Assembly: GCA_030524665.1 (NCBI GenBank) | Contig: JAUNGL010000006.1 | Location: 1 to 51,458, forward strand | DNA: 51,458 nucleotides | Source: Lachnospiraceae bacterium | Lineage (GTDB): Bacteria; Bacillota; Clostridia; Lachnospirales; Lachnospiraceae | Direction of reading: 5' to 3' | Part shown: positions 35,205 through 45,507 of the stretch, in pieces | How the letters are laid out: the number at the start of each line of letters is the position of its first letter | Numbering within the stretch: position 1 is the stretch's first letter | Made by a program: the position numbers and the translations under genes | Notes under the pieces: model-generated | Databases searched by the model: none | What the model saw: the letters and a program-made list of their open reading frames with translations, nothing else | Told to the model about the DNA's origin: nothing

Positions 35205-36107
35205 ATGGCAAAGAACGCAAATGCTCCCAAAACAATGGAATCTAACCATAAGCTTGCCACGTTCCTGTCAACAGGGCTGTTTGTGATTGTCTGCGGACTG
35301 ATTGCATTCCCTCTGCTTGCTGGATTACTGGCTTCCTTCCGTCCGGGCAGTGAAGTAATTTCAAAGGGTATGTCTCTTGACTTCGTATCCCCGATGAGCC
35401 TGGATAACTACAAAGCTTTGTTTGCAATATTACATCCGTCAACAGCTTCTGCGGAGGCTCTGGTAGGTTCCCAGAAATATTTCATGTGGTATAAGAACAG
35501 TCTGATTCTGACACTCCTTACAGTTGTGCTGACGCTGCTGATCTGTTACTTCATTGCATATGGTTTGTCAATGTATAAATTCAAGCTGAACGGTTTCCTG
35601 TTCTTCATGATCATTGCGACCATGAGCGTACCGTTCGAAATTCTGATGCTTCCGCTGTATCAGGAAATCACAGCACTTGGTATCATCAATACAAGAGCAG
35701 GTGTTATTCTTCCCGGACTGTGTGCAGCAGGTACGATTTTCTTCTTCAAGCAGTATATGACGAGCTTGCCGAAGGAACTGCTTGATGCAGGCCGTGTGGA
35801 CGGATGTACTGAGTATGGTATCAGTGTAAAGATTATGATGCCGATCACGAAGCCGGCATTCGCTTCTCAGGCAATCCTCTGTGCGATGGGTTCCTGGAAC
35901 AACATGCTGTGGCCGATGCTTGTATTCCGTGATACAGACAAGTTTACATTGCAGATTGGTTTGAATACTCTGTTAACACCGTATGGCAACAACTACGACC
36001 TTCTGATCGCAGGTTCCATGTTCGGTATTATCCCGATTCTGATCATTTACCTGATCTTCAACAGATATCTGGTAGATGGTATGACATCCGGAGCTGTCAA
36101 GGGCTGA
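35205..36107 (+). CDS. ABC sugar permease, CUT1 MalG/AraQ type
   Basis: Second membrane subunit, about 300 residues with six membrane segments and an EAA-type loop DAGRVDGCTEYGISVKIMMP. AAGGAGG (35189-35195) overlaps the end of the upstream gene, so the pair is coupled. ATG 35205 is preferred over the upstream in-frame start at 35160. No ATPase gene follows, so this importer too would depend on a shared ATPase encoded outside the window. Confidence 0.93.
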   Translation: MAKNANAPKTMESNHKLATFLSTGLFVIVCGLIAFPLLAGLLASFRPGSEVISKGMSLDFVSPMSLDNYKALFAILHPSTASAEALVGSQKYFMWYKNSLILTLLTVVLTLLICYFIAYGLSMYKFKLNGFLFFMIIATMSVPFEILMLPLYQEITALGIINTRAGVILPGLCAAGTIFFFKQYMTSLPKELLDAGRVDGCTEYGISVKIMMPITKPAFASQAILCAMGSWNNMLWPMLVFRDTDKFTLQIGLNTLLTPYGNNYDLLIAGSMFGIIPILIIYLIFNRYLVDGMTSGAVKG

Positions 36108-36675
36108 TGTGGTCAGAATACGAAAAATAAGCTGATGTTAACGGATTATATACATAACGGCCTGAACACTTTTTCTGCATGCTGAAAACTGCTGAAAAAA
36201 TAACTGTTATGTGAAATATTTTATACAAAATTAAATTGAAAAAGTTGTAGCACATGTGTTAATCTAATCTGCGTGGCTCCCCAAAATGGGGAGTCACACA
36301 GAGCATTACAGAGAGTTTCCGAGGAGCGCAGCGATGTATAAGTGTGCACCTCGCAGCAGGGAAGAGGCTCTTCCGGAATGTTAGAAGAATTTACCAGATG
36401 ACCGGCTGCGTTTGAGACAGAAGTCCGGTTCTCCGGGCTTTTCTTTCATTTACGGGAGAAATGCGTCAGGTACAGGTATTGGCGCATATGTCTGACTGAG
36501 GAACTTTTCTATATGCTGATACTGAAAAATTTTCTGGTTATAACGAAATGAAATTGTAATTATTACGAACACAAAATGAAAATTCGGCCTGAACAGATGA
36601 AGCTGCACGGTCTTCTTTTTCAGTTTGCTGCTGTTCCGGATTGTTACAACACATTATGAACGAGGCGAGGTAGAG
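36108..36675. other. 568-base leader/intergenic region before the first GH51 gene
   Basis: No gene is seen. It holds a possible promoter (TTGAAA near 36236), a strong 11-bp hairpin (36273-36283 with 36287-36297, loop AAA) lacking a T run, a G-rich structured stretch, a terminator at 36419, and a final AT-rich 200 bases with no clear promoter. The GH51 gene may depend on readthrough or on a weak promoter near 36480-36560. Confidence 0.7.
36419..36447 (+). terminator. Intrinsic terminator after importer operon
   Basis: A stem of about 10 bp (36419-36428 with 36433-36442, two G-U pairs), loop TTCT, followed by a TTTTCTTTC tail that partly overlaps the stem. Confidence 0.65.
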
Positions 36676-38205
36676 ATGGCAAAGTACATTATTAACACAG
36701 AAAACAAAAAAAGTAAAATTAACAAAGAGATTTACGGACATTTTTCCGAGCATCTGGGACGTTGTATTTATGAAGGGCTGTATGTAGGGGAAAATTCCGA
36801 TATTCCGAATACAAATGGCATGCGTAACGATGTTGTGGAGGCATTGCGTGAGATTAAGGTTCCGGTGCTTCGCTGGCCGGGCGGCTGCTTTGCAGACGAA
36901 TACCACTGGAAAGACGGAATAGGTCCGAAAGAGAAGCGGAAGAGAATGGTTAATACGAACTGGGGCGGAGTGGTTGAGGACAACAGCTTCGGTACGCATG
37001 AATTTTTTGAACTTTGCCGCCAGCTCGGCTGCAAGACGTATGTCAATGGAAACGTCGGAAGCGGCACGGTTCAGGAGATGTCTGAGTGGATCGAGTATAT
37101 GACATTCGACGGAGAGTCACCGCTGGCGCAGATGCGTGCGGAAAACGGCCATCCGGAACCATTCCATGTGGATTACTTTGGAGTCGGCAATGAGAACTGG
37201 GGCTGCGGCGGCAATATGACGCCGGAATATTATGCAAATCTGTACCGCAGATATCAGACCTATGTAAAGCAGTATAAGCATGTACCGGATCATCCGGAAA
37301 TGATCACGGACGAAATGATTCACAGGATTGCCTGCGGTGCGAATGTGGATGATTATGAGTGGACAGAAGGTGTGCTGAAGACACTGTTCAGACATTGCGA
37401 GGATCGGTTCCACGGCAATCTGGAAGGACTTTCACTTCATTATTATGTACATCCGGAAGGATGGCAGATCAAGGGAAGCGCCACAGACTTTGACGATAAG
37501 GTATGGTACAAGACCATGGCCAAGGCTGCCTACATAGAAGAACTGATCGACCGCCACAGTGCGATCATGGATCAGTATGATCCGGAAAAGCAGATCGGCA
37601 TGATCGTGGATGAGTGGGGAACCTGGTTTACCGTAGAGCCGGGCACCAATCCGGGCTTCCTGTATCAGCAGAATACGATGCGTGATGCACTGGTTGCAGG
37701 TCTGACTCTGAATATTTTCAACAAGCATTCCGATCGTGTGAAAATGGCTAACATTGCACAGATGGTGAACGTACTGCAGGCAGTGATCCTGACGGATGGT
37801 CCGGAGATGATTAAGACTCCGACCTGGCACGTATTCAATATGTACAAGCATCATCAGGATGCGACTCTGGTGGACAGCTATCTTGAGACGGAGACAATCG
37901 GTGAGGAAGCACAGTATATGGTGCCGAATCTGACAGAGTCTGCTTCCATTGATGCAGATGGAAAGCTTCAGATTACCGTGGCGAACCTTTCGTTGACAGA
38001 CAGCTATCCGGTAGATGCGCGTATCACAGGCTTTTGCGGTGAGAAGGTGACAGCGGAAATTCTCTGTGAGGAGATGCATGCGATGAATACCTTCGAGGAT
38101 CCGGAAGCAGTAGTGACGAAGTGCTTTGATGGTGTGGAGCGGGTACACGGCGGACTGAAGTTTACGATTCCGGCATGCAGTGTGGTACATATTACAGTAG
38201 AGTGA
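36676..38205 (+). CDS. GH51 alpha-L-arabinofuranosidase 1
   Basis: Cytosolic exo-arabinofuranosidase, 509 residues. The acid/base is E173 in [12 protein letters not shown] and the nucleophile E313 in IVDEWGTWF. The TIM barrel is followed by a C-terminal beta-domain ([19 protein letters not shown]). ATG 36676 is preceded by GAGGCGAGG and starts MAKYIINT; the 17-residue extension to 36625 is rejected. It differs clearly from the second GH51 at 38788 (different spacing before the barrel motifs), so the two are not a recent duplication and may prefer different linkages. Confidence 0.94.
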   Translation: MAKYIINTENKKSKINKEIYGHFSEHLGRCIYEGLYVGENSDIPNTNGMRNDVVEALREIKVPVLRWPGGCFADEYHWKDGIGPKEKRKRMVNTNWGGVVEDNSFGTHEFFELCRQLGCKTYVNGNVGSGTVQEMSEWIEYMTFDGESPLAQMRAENGHPEPFHVDYFGVGNENWGCGGNMTPEYYANLYRRYQTYVKQYKHVPDHPEMITDEMIHRIACGANVDDYEWTEGVLKTLFRHCEDRFHGNLEGLSLHYYVHPEGWQIKGSATDFDDKVWYKTMAKAAYIEELIDRHSAIMDQYDPEKQIGMIVDEWGTWFTVEPGTNPGFLYQQNTMRDALVAGLTLNIFNKHSDRVKMANIAQMVNVLQAVILTDGPEMIKTPTWHVFNMYKHHQDATLVDSYLETETIGEEAQYMVPNLTESASIDADGKLQITVANLSLTDSYPVDARITGFCGEKVTAEILCEEMHAMNTFEDPEAVVTKCFDGVERVHGGLKFTIPACSVVHITVE

Positions 38206-38226
38206 TTGATTCCCGCGGGCAGAAGG

Positions 38227-38322
38227 CCAGGTGATCATGCTTGTACGAACATTTGGAGCTCTTGACATGTTCTGGAGCAATAGAGCATTTACCCAGGTGA
38301 TCGCGCTTGCACGAACATTTGG
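38227..38322 (+). repeat. 30-bp imperfect direct repeat pair
   Basis: 38227-38256 and 38293-38322 match at 27 of 30 positions (core CGAACATTTGG preceded by GCTTG). The region lies between the first GH51 gene and the DUF6171-like gene, and part of the unit resembles 13421-13440. Confidence 0.75.
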
Positions 38323-38360
38323 CGGCAGCCGCGGGGGATTTGACTTCTGTGCAGCAGTGA

Positions 38361-38390
38361 ACCGGGGACAGCTACCCCGTGAACAGTAAC
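38361..38390 (-). repeat. Dispersed GTTACTGTTCACGGGG repeat, copy 2
   Basis: ACAGCTACCCCGTGAACAG plus TAAC (38368-38390) is the reverse complement of 25102-25124 with one mismatch in 23. The CGGGG/CCCCG pair forms a small hairpin here. Confidence 0.75.
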
Positions 38391-38427
38391 AACAGTTCCC
38401 CTTTGTACGACAGAGGTGATAGAGACA

Positions 38428-38784
38428 GTGGGAAATACAGAAGCAGCGGAATACAGCGGTAAAAGCACTCTGGATGAGAGCAGCAGAGGGCCGCTGGATG
38501 TGAAAGAGCCGCGGCGGTTCTGTCGGAAATGTCTGACCAGGGACATGGGAGAGACGGAATATTTTCGGAATCTGCACGAATATATTGAAAATCTTGATGA
38601 GGATTTGAAAGTGAGCGAGACGGTGTATGAGCGCCGCCTCGCATTGTGTAAGGAATGTGAGAAGCTGCTGCAGGGGATGTGCAGCATATGCGGCTGCTAT
38701 GTAGAGCTTCGGGCAATTATGAAGAAAAACCGCTGCCCGCTGGTAAAAGCGAGATGGGAGCGGGAAAAGGAAATGGAGGAATAG
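38428..38784 (+). CDS. Small Cys-rich protein, DUF6171-like
   Basis: About 118 residues. It has two paired-Cys sites, FCRKCLTRDM and CKECEKLLQGMCSICGCY, and a later RCPL, giving a probable zinc-ribbon-like metal site. An acidic helix EYFRNLHEYIENLDEDLKV links them. I recognise the pattern as DUF6171-like; function is unknown. GTG 38428 fits AGAGGTGA (38412-38419); GTG 38416 is the alternative. It ends three bases before the second GH51 gene, which may be coupled to it through GGAGG at 38775-38779. Confidence 0.65.
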   Translation: MGNTEAAEYSGKSTLDESSRGPLDVKEPRRFCRKCLTRDMGETEYFRNLHEYIENLDEDLKVSETVYERRLALCKECEKLLQGMCSICGCYVELRAIMKKNRCPLVKARWEREKEMEE

Positions 38785-40305
<1,521 letters not shown>

Positions 40306-40434
40306 TCGAAGCGGCACAGAGAAATAGAACAGAGAAATAAGGTCCCTGATGTTTCGAACTATGCCGCTGCGGAACAAACAATACATGAATATCAAGATCA
40401 TATTCACATTTCAGAGGCAGGTAATGAATGAAAG

Positions 40435-40472
40435 AAAGGGTGCTGCAAAATTGTTATTGCAGCACCCTTTTA
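40435..40472. terminator. Bidirectional terminator
   Basis: A perfect 14-bp stem (40435-40448 with 40457-40470) with an 8-base loop, A-rich before and T-rich after, between the convergent GH51 and DtxR-type genes. Confidence 0.88.
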
Positions 40473-40490
40473 GTGAAATATGACTGATAT

Positions 40491-40871
40491 TTACTTCTCT
40501 GCGCTGTTCGCCGCAGCAATATGCTGCTTCAGTTTCTCGAAGCTTTCTTTGCTGATTACGTGCTCAATGCGGCAGGCATCCTCGGCAGCAACTTTTGGAT
40601 CTACACCGAGTGTGGTCAGCCATGCGGTAAGCAGCGTATGTCGCTCGTAAATCATCTCTGCAATCTCACGTCCTGCATCGGTCAGAGTGATATGACCGTC
40701 TGGATCCATGACAATAAGTCCTTTTTCACGAAGTCCTTTCATCGCAACACTGACACTTGGTTTGGAAAATCCAAGCTCGTTCACGACATCGATGGAACGG
40801 ACCTGCGGGAGACGATTGTGAAGGATTAAGATAGTCTCCAGATAATTTTCTGCTGATTCAAGTACTTTCAT
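40491..40871 (-). CDS. DtxR/MntR-family metal-dependent regulator
   Basis: A 126-residue repressor with the DtxR winged helix (SIDVVNELGFSKPSVSVAMK) and the dimerisation/metal-binding helices (IYERHTLLTAWLTTLGVD; EDACRIEHVIS). Glu, His and Glu-His residues at the usual primary-site positions are present. It lacks the SH3-like third domain, as MntR does, so manganese or iron control is likely. AAAAGGAG lies before ATG 40871 on the minus strand. No metal transporter lies beside it, so it acts on genes elsewhere. Confidence 0.92.
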   Translation of the reverse strand: MKVLESAENYLETILILHNRLPQVRSIDVVNELGFSKPSVSVAMKGLREKGLIVMDPDGHITLTDAGREIAEMIYERHTLLTAWLTTLGVDPKVAAEDACRIEHVISKESFEKLKQHIAAANSAEK

Positions 40872-41281
40872 GTATAACTCCTTTTAAATAAATATTTTGC
40901 GTTTGTACGAATAAATGGTAATGAATGATAACTTTTCCGATATAAGAACTTGTATTTATTTAGTATAGCACAGAGACATCAGAAAAGCAAAGAAAACTTA
41001 AAAAATATACTATAGGTATTTTGTTAAAAGGGAATCAATTGTCAATACTGCACAAAGAAAGACTGATAATGACAAGGTCAGGAATTGAAACAGAGGTCAG
41101 AACATGGTATACTATAGAAAAAAATGGAAATAATACGCAGCAGCGGCGTACACAGAGGCAGTTCAAGCCTCAGGGGTTGTCAGCATAACGGAGTTGGAAA
41201 GGGATCGAGGCTTTTGATATCTGCACAGGTGCGGCTGCCTGGCGACTGCCGCGGGAATAAAAAGAAACGGGGGACATAGAT
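40872..41281 (+). promoter_or_regulatory. nagB promoter and long leader
   Basis: Promoter TTGAAA (41085-41090), 17-base spacer, TATACT (41108-41113). About 160 bases of leader follow, with a GAGGC/GCCTC hairpin near 41155-41171 and a GC-rich segment near 41230-41255. I recognise no riboswitch class. The part 40872-41080 is AT-rich and must hold the minus-strand promoter of the DtxR-type gene, which I cannot place exactly. Confidence 0.65.
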
Positions 41282-42028
41282 ATGAGAATTTACAGAGCTA
41301 AGGATTACAATGATTTAAGCAGAAAGGCTGCCAACATTATTTCAGCACAGGTGATTATGAAACCGAACTGTGTGCTGGGCCTTGCAACAGGTTCGACTCC
41401 GATCGGAACGTATCAGCAGCTCGTAGAATGGTACCGGAAGGGCGATCTCGATTTTTCTGAGGTGACGACCGTAAACCTCGACGAATATAAGGGACTACCG
41501 AAGGAGAATGACCAGAGCTATTACTATTTCATGAATGAAAACCTGTTTAGTAAGGTAAATATTGACAAGAGCAGAACATTTCTGCCGGATGGCATGGAAC
41601 CGGACAGCGATAAAGCATGCCGTGATTACAACGAAATTATACATTCTGTAGGCGGTGTGGACCTGCAGCTTCTCGGGCTGGGACATAACGGCCATATCGG
41701 ATTTAATGAACCGGGAATTGCCTTTGAGACAGAGACACATTGTGTGAATCTGACAGAGCGTACGATCAAGGCAAATATGAGATTCTTCGTATCGGAAAGT
41801 GACGTACCGCGTCAGGCTTATACGATGGGCATCAAGACCATTATGTCGGCACACCGGATTCTGATCGTTGTTTCGGGAGAGGACAAGGCCGATATCGTAA
41901 AAGAGGCATTCTTCGGTCCTGTGACTCCAGCGGTTCCGGCTTCGATTCTTCAGCTTCACAATGATGTAACGGTAGTTGCGGATGAAGCTGCATTATCGAA
42001 ATGCGATGAGAGCGTAGGGCGAAAATAA
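41282..42028 (+). CDS. nagB: Glucosamine-6-phosphate deaminase
   Basis: Converts glucosamine-6-phosphate to fructose-6-phosphate and ammonia. Its 248 residues are normal for the Gram-positive monomeric-type enzyme. Seen: GLATGSTPIGTYQQL, VNLDEYKGL (D67), the active-site loop GLGHNGHIGFNEPG with H138 and E143, and the C-terminal AVPASILQLH. The GGGGG ribosome site is just before ATG 41282. It is followed by nagA, forming the amino-sugar arm that could use GlcNAc released after N-glycan mannosidases act. Confidence 0.96.
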   Translation: MRIYRAKDYNDLSRKAANIISAQVIMKPNCVLGLATGSTPIGTYQQLVEWYRKGDLDFSEVTTVNLDEYKGLPKENDQSYYYFMNENLFSKVNIDKSRTFLPDGMEPDSDKACRDYNEIIHSVGGVDLQLLGLGHNGHIGFNEPGIAFETETHCVNLTERTIKANMRFFVSESDVPRQAYTMGIKTIMSAHRILIVVSGEDKADIVKEAFFGPVTPAVPASILQLHNDVTVVADEAALSKCDESVGRK

Positions 42029-42158
42029 GTTCAGGGCAGATTGCTGTCCGGCTGCGTCGGATATGGTTTGTATGAAAATGAGATTACAGATTTCAGGCAG
42101 TCCGAGTGTCAAACGGGGCTGCCTGTTTGGGGAAAAAGAAGCATCACTGAGACAGCGG

Positions 42159-42257
42159 GTGAGAGGAGGGGCATTGCGGAACAGAAAGTCTGCAATGGCT
42201 GTGTTCCTTTCGGGCTCAAAAAAGTGAGAGGAGAAGCATTGTGGAAAAGAAAGCAGG
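42159..42257 (+). repeat. Duplicated translation-start-like segment before nagA
   Basis: About 31 bases at 42159-42189 (GTGAGAGGAG, GCATTGCGGA, AGAAAG) recur at 42224-42254 with GTG replacing GCG. Only the second copy has a start codon, so the first looks like a decayed duplicate of the nagA ribosome-binding/start region. Confidence 0.6.
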
Positions 42258-43404
42258 GGAAAACAGGAAGTGTCAGATACGGAATGGACAGATTTTTCAG
42301 GAAGAAGGAAGCTTTATTCCTGGAACTCTTTATATGCTTGGGGAACGGATTGTATCAGAGGAGGAATATCGTCAGGCAGACGGTATGGAGGATATTGCAG
42401 ACGCAGACGGCGGATATGTGATTCCGGGGCTGACAGATATTCATTTCCATGGATGTATGGGAAGTGATTGCTGCGATGGCACGGAGGAGGCATTTCGTGT
42501 CATGGCAGAGTATGAGCTGAGCCAGGGGGTGACCTCTATTACCCCGGCGACTATGACGATGTCAGAGGAGGTTCTGACGCAGATCGGGCGGATTGCGAAA
42601 GACTTTTTCTGTAAAAATGGCTCAGATTTCTGTGGTATCTATATGGAAGGCCCGTTTATCAGCGTGGCCAAAAAGGGCGCACAGAATGAGAAATATATCC
42701 ACCGTGCAGATGCGGAGATGTTCCATCGGATTCAGGATGCTGCCGGTGGGAAAATCCGTACCGTTGTGGTGGCGCCGGAGACGGAAGGGGCGCTGGAGTT
42801 TATCCGTGAGCTTCAGGGAGAAGTAAATATTTCGCTGGCGCATACAACGGCAGACTATGAGACGGCGAAAGAAGCATTTGCATGCGGTGCTTCTCAGATG
42901 ACACATCTGTACAATGCGATGCCTCCGTTTACACACCGTGCTCCGGGACCGATCGGTGCGGCGGCGGACGATGCACATTGCATGGCGGAGCTGATCTGTG
43001 ATGGTATCCATGTGCATCCGGCGGTAGTGAGGACGACCTTCAAAATATTCGGAGATGACCGCATCATCCTGATCAGCGACAGTATGAGAGCAGCCGGGAT
43101 GGAGGACGGAGAGTACGATCTGGGAGGACAGAAGGTCATTGTGAAAGGGAATCTGGCCGTTCTGGAGGATGGAACAATTGCCGGTTCCGTGACGAATCTG
43201 ATGGACTGTGTACGTACCGCGGTCAGGAACATGGGCATCCCCCTTGCGAGTGCGGTCAAGGCAGCGGCTGTTAATCCGGTGCGCGCAATCGGAATGCTGG
43301 ATGACTACGGTACGCTGACACCGGGCAAATATGCGAACGTTGTGATATTGGATCGGGAACTGTCGTTGAAGCAGGTATATCATCGCGGTAAAGCCGGCAT
43401 TTGA
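42241..43404 (+). CDS. nagA: N-acetylglucosamine-6-phosphate deacetylase
   Basis: Removes acetate from GlcNAc-6-phosphate, feeding nagB. Amidohydrolase fold, 387 residues. Metal and active-site blocks: IHFHG (HxH), YMEGPFIS (Glu), SLAHTTADY, THLYNAM, the substrate segment DGIHVHP, and ISDSM with the catalytic Asp. The start is GTG 42241 with GAGGAGAAG at 42229-42237. The N-terminal strand domain is slightly short but otherwise complete. Confidence 0.95.
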   Translation: MEKKAGENRKCQIRNGQIFQEEGSFIPGTLYMLGERIVSEEEYRQADGMEDIADADGGYVIPGLTDIHFHGCMGSDCCDGTEEAFRVMAEYELSQGVTSITPATMTMSEEVLTQIGRIAKDFFCKNGSDFCGIYMEGPFISVAKKGAQNEKYIHRADAEMFHRIQDAAGGKIRTVVVAPETEGALEFIRELQGEVNISLAHTTADYETAKEAFACGASQMTHLYNAMPPFTHRAPGPIGAAADDAHCMAELICDGIHVHPAVVRTTFKIFGDDRIILISDSMRAAGMEDGEYDLGGQKVIVKGNLAVLEDGTIAGSVTNLMDCVRTAVRNMGIPLASAVKAAAVNPVRAIGMLDDYGTLTPGKYANVVILDRELSLKQVYHRGKAGI

Positions 43405-43528
43405 TAGAGTATAGATGAGATGTTGTATTTTCAGTGGAAATGACAGGGGAAAGCGTGTACAATAATAGCAGAGAACAAAATCGACAGAAATATGTCTGAA
43501 TAAGTAAATCAAAAGGATGGGAAGAGCT

Positions 43529-44143
43529 ATGGATTGTATTGTGATTGGAATTGCCGGGGGTACCGGTTCGGGCAAGTCAACTTTCACTAATCGTCTGAAG
43601 TCACGGTTTTCAGAGGATATTGCGGTTGTTTATCATGACAATTATTACCGGAGACAGGACGATATACCGTTCGAGGAACGGAAAAAGGTCAATTATGACC
43701 ACCCGGATTCTCTGGAGACGGATTTGCTGATTGAGCACCTGAAGCTGCTGAAGCAGGGGAAGGCTGTGGATTGCCCTGTGTATGATTACAGCCGCCACAA
43801 TCGTTCCAATCAGGTCGTACATATCGAACCAAAGAAAATCATAGTGATTGAAGGGATTCTTCTTCTGGCGGACCCGAGGCTCCGGGAGCTGATCGATATC
43901 AAGATCTTTGTGGAGGCGGATGCTGATGAACGGATCCTGCGCCGGATTGTGCGTGATGTCAAGGAGCGTGGACGCGATCTGGACAATATCGTAGAACAGT
44001 ATCTGACTACGGTAAAGCCGATGCATTATCTCTACGTGGAACCGACAAGGGCGACGGCGGACATTGTGATCAACAGTGGAATGAACGATGTGGCGTTTGA
44101 TATTGTGCAGTCTAAGATCCGGCTGCTGTTGGAACAGAAATGA
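43529..44143 (+). CDS. udk: Uridine kinase
   Basis: Phosphorylates uridine and cytidine, pyrimidine salvage, cytosolic. About 204 residues, with P-loop GGTGSGKST, HDNYYRRQDDIPFEER, YDHPDS, and VIEGILLLADPRLRELIDIKIFV. ATG 43529 has GGGAAGAG directly upstream; ATG 43517 in frame has its purine-rich stretch too close. It sits between nagA and the MBL hydrolase with separate spacing. Confidence 0.93.
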   Translation: MDCIVIGIAGGTGSGKSTFTNRLKSRFSEDIAVVYHDNYYRRQDDIPFEERKKVNYDHPDSLETDLLIEHLKLLKQGKAVDCPVYDYSRHNRSNQVVHIEPKKIIVIEGILLLADPRLRELIDIKIFVEADADERILRRIVRDVKERGRDLDNIVEQYLTTVKPMHYLYVEPTRATADIVINSGMNDVAFDIVQSKIRLLLEQK

Positions 44144-44359
44144 CCGGGGAGTGATGCGCGAATAGGTAATTCAGTGAAGCGCAGCTTACCGAAGGCAGGG
44201 AGGTTATGTACAGACCTGAGGCAGGAGGAGGGCTCCGGATGATCAGTCTGCCGGACATGCAGAGCTGCCTGCCGGTAAAAAGTTGTAAAAGGTTTCAGTT
44301 GAATTGCCTGCCGGAAACAGAGACAGCATAGGGCTTTCGGATCAAATGGAGGAGAGAGC

Positions 44360-45163
44360 ATGGAAGAATTAATCATACTCGGAACCGGGAATGCGAATGT
44401 GACGAAATGTTATAACACATGCTTTGCGGTAAAATGTGAGGAAGAGTATTTTCTGGTGGATGCCGGCGGAGGAAATGGTATCCTGCGGCAGCTGGAGCTT
44501 GCCGGGATACCGATGGAGCAGATTCACCATATTTTCCTGAGTCATGAGCACACAGATCATCTGCTGGGAATGATCTGGATGATACGGATCATTGCACAGC
44601 GGATGAAGCAGGGCAAATATGAGGGAGAACTGCATCTCTATATGCACAGTGATCTGATCGGGCCGCTGATGACGATTGTGCGTCTGACGGTGCAGGGAAA
44701 GTTTGTGAAGCTGATCGGAGAGCGGATCCTGCTTCATCCGCTGGAGGATGGAGATACTGCTGCGATTCTCGGTCATGACCTGAAGTTCTTTGATATCCGG
44801 TCGCAGAAGGCAAAACAATACGGGTTTACGATGCGGCTGTCAGATGGAAGAAAATTTACGTTTGCCGGGGATGAGCCATACCGTGAATGTGAGTATGAAT
44901 ATGTGACCGGAGCCGACTGGCTGCTTCACGAGGCATTCTGTCTCTACAGTGAGATGGAACAATTCCGGCCGCATGAAAAATTCCACACGACCGTGCGAGA
45001 AGCGTGCGAAATGGCAGAGCGAATGGGAGTAAAGAACCTGCTTCTGTATCACACGGAGGACAGGAATTACGAGAACCGGAAGGAGCTGTACCTCGCAGAG
45101 GGATCGCAGTATTTTCATGGAACGCTGTACGTACCGTATGATCTGGAACGGTTCATACTGTGA
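44360..45163 (+). CDS. MBL-fold hydrolase, ribonuclease Z-like
   Basis: A 267-residue metallo-beta-lactamase fold protein of the RNase Z/ElaC-like group. The metal motif is SHEHTDHLLG (H62, H64, D66, H67), with later ligands likely in FAGDEP, the HEAF block and LLYHTED. The N-terminus EELIILGTGNANVTKCYNT fits this group. The real substrate (tRNA 3' end, a phosphodiester or other) is not decided. The stop codon TGA (45161-45163) is also the first three bases of a tandem repeat. Confidence 0.82.
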   Translation: MEELIILGTGNANVTKCYNTCFAVKCEEEYFLVDAGGGNGILRQLELAGIPMEQIHHIFLSHEHTDHLLGMIWMIRIIAQRMKQGKYEGELHLYMHSDLIGPLMTIVRLTVQGKFVKLIGERILLHPLEDGDTAAILGHDLKFFDIRSQKAKQYGFTMRLSDGRKFTFAGDEPYRECEYEYVTGADWLLHEAFCLYSEMEQFRPHEKFHTTVREACEMAERMGVKNLLLYHTEDRNYENRKELYLAEGSQYFHGTLYVPYDLERFIL

Positions 45164-45290
45164 CAGAGAAAACGTATCCGTGGAAGCTGAAATTAGAAAC
45201 TGACAGAGAAAATGTGTCCGTGGAAGCCGGAATTAGAATTTGACAGGGAAAACGTGTCCGGAGGAGCCGAAATTTAGAAGGTTGACAGAG
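45161..45290 (+). repeat. 40-bp tandem repeat, about 3.2 copies
   Basis: Copies at 45161-45200, 45201-45240 and 45241-45282 (the last 42 bp), and a partial fourth from 45283. Each begins TGACAG(A/G)GAAAA and carries GTGTCCG, GCCG and AATTTAG/ATTAG segments. The first copy begins on the stop codon of the preceding gene. Confidence 0.9.
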
Positions 45291-45335
45291 TGAGAACGGA
45301 CAGATGCAGAAAGAAAGACTGCCTGTGTATCAGAG

Positions 45336-45437
45336 AATGACAGCAGCAGAATGCAGCGCAGAATGACAGCTATATTTCAAGGTGAGGAAATAAGCTGTTA
45401 TGCAAAGGCATATTCTGCTGCTGTTATTTTATTTTTA
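45336..45437 (+). ncRNA. Candidate structured RNA / elaborate terminator
   Basis: Outer stem 45336-45352 with 45412-45428 (17 bp, one G-U). Inside it an inner stem 45363-45378 with 45387-45401 (15 bp with one bulged A, one G-U) and an 8-base loop AAGGTGAG. A tail TTATTTTTAG follows. Both left arms contain GAATGACAGC and both right arms GCTGTTAT, so the pairing can be exchanged. It ends just before the PadR-gene promoter. It may simply be the terminator of the upstream gene. Confidence 0.55.
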
Positions 45438-45441
45438 GTAC

Positions 45442-45500
45442 TTGACAATACAAGGTACTGGATATACTATAATATCCAATACGAGGTATCTGAAGGGAGG
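45442..45500 (+). promoter_or_regulatory. PadR gene promoter with candidate operator
   Basis: TTGACA (45442-45447) with TACTAT (45465-45470) at 17 bases. The palindrome GGATATACTATAATATCC (45460-45477) lies over the -10. A direct repeat AATACAAGGTACT (45447-45459) / AATACGAGGTATC (45478-45490) flanks it. Autoregulation is inferred. Confidence 0.65.
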
Positions 45501-45507
45501 AACGGGT

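Noticed and set aside
25208..36420. Shared segment TTTGAGAC(A/G)GAAGT at 25211 and 36411
   Set aside because: A 14-base near match in unrelated positions (promoter spacer versus terminator flank) is within what chance allows in 51 kb.
41114..41281. Riboswitch in the nagB leader
   Set aside because: Small hairpins exist but no arrangement matches a class I know, and there is no terminator/antiterminator pair.
42041..42421. 126-codon frame between nagB and nagA
   Set aside because: Overlaps nagA in another frame, no ribosome site, and covers the duplicated leader segment; no domain signal.
45161..45290. CRISPR array
   Set aside because: Units are directly adjacent with no spacers, so it is a simple tandem repeat.
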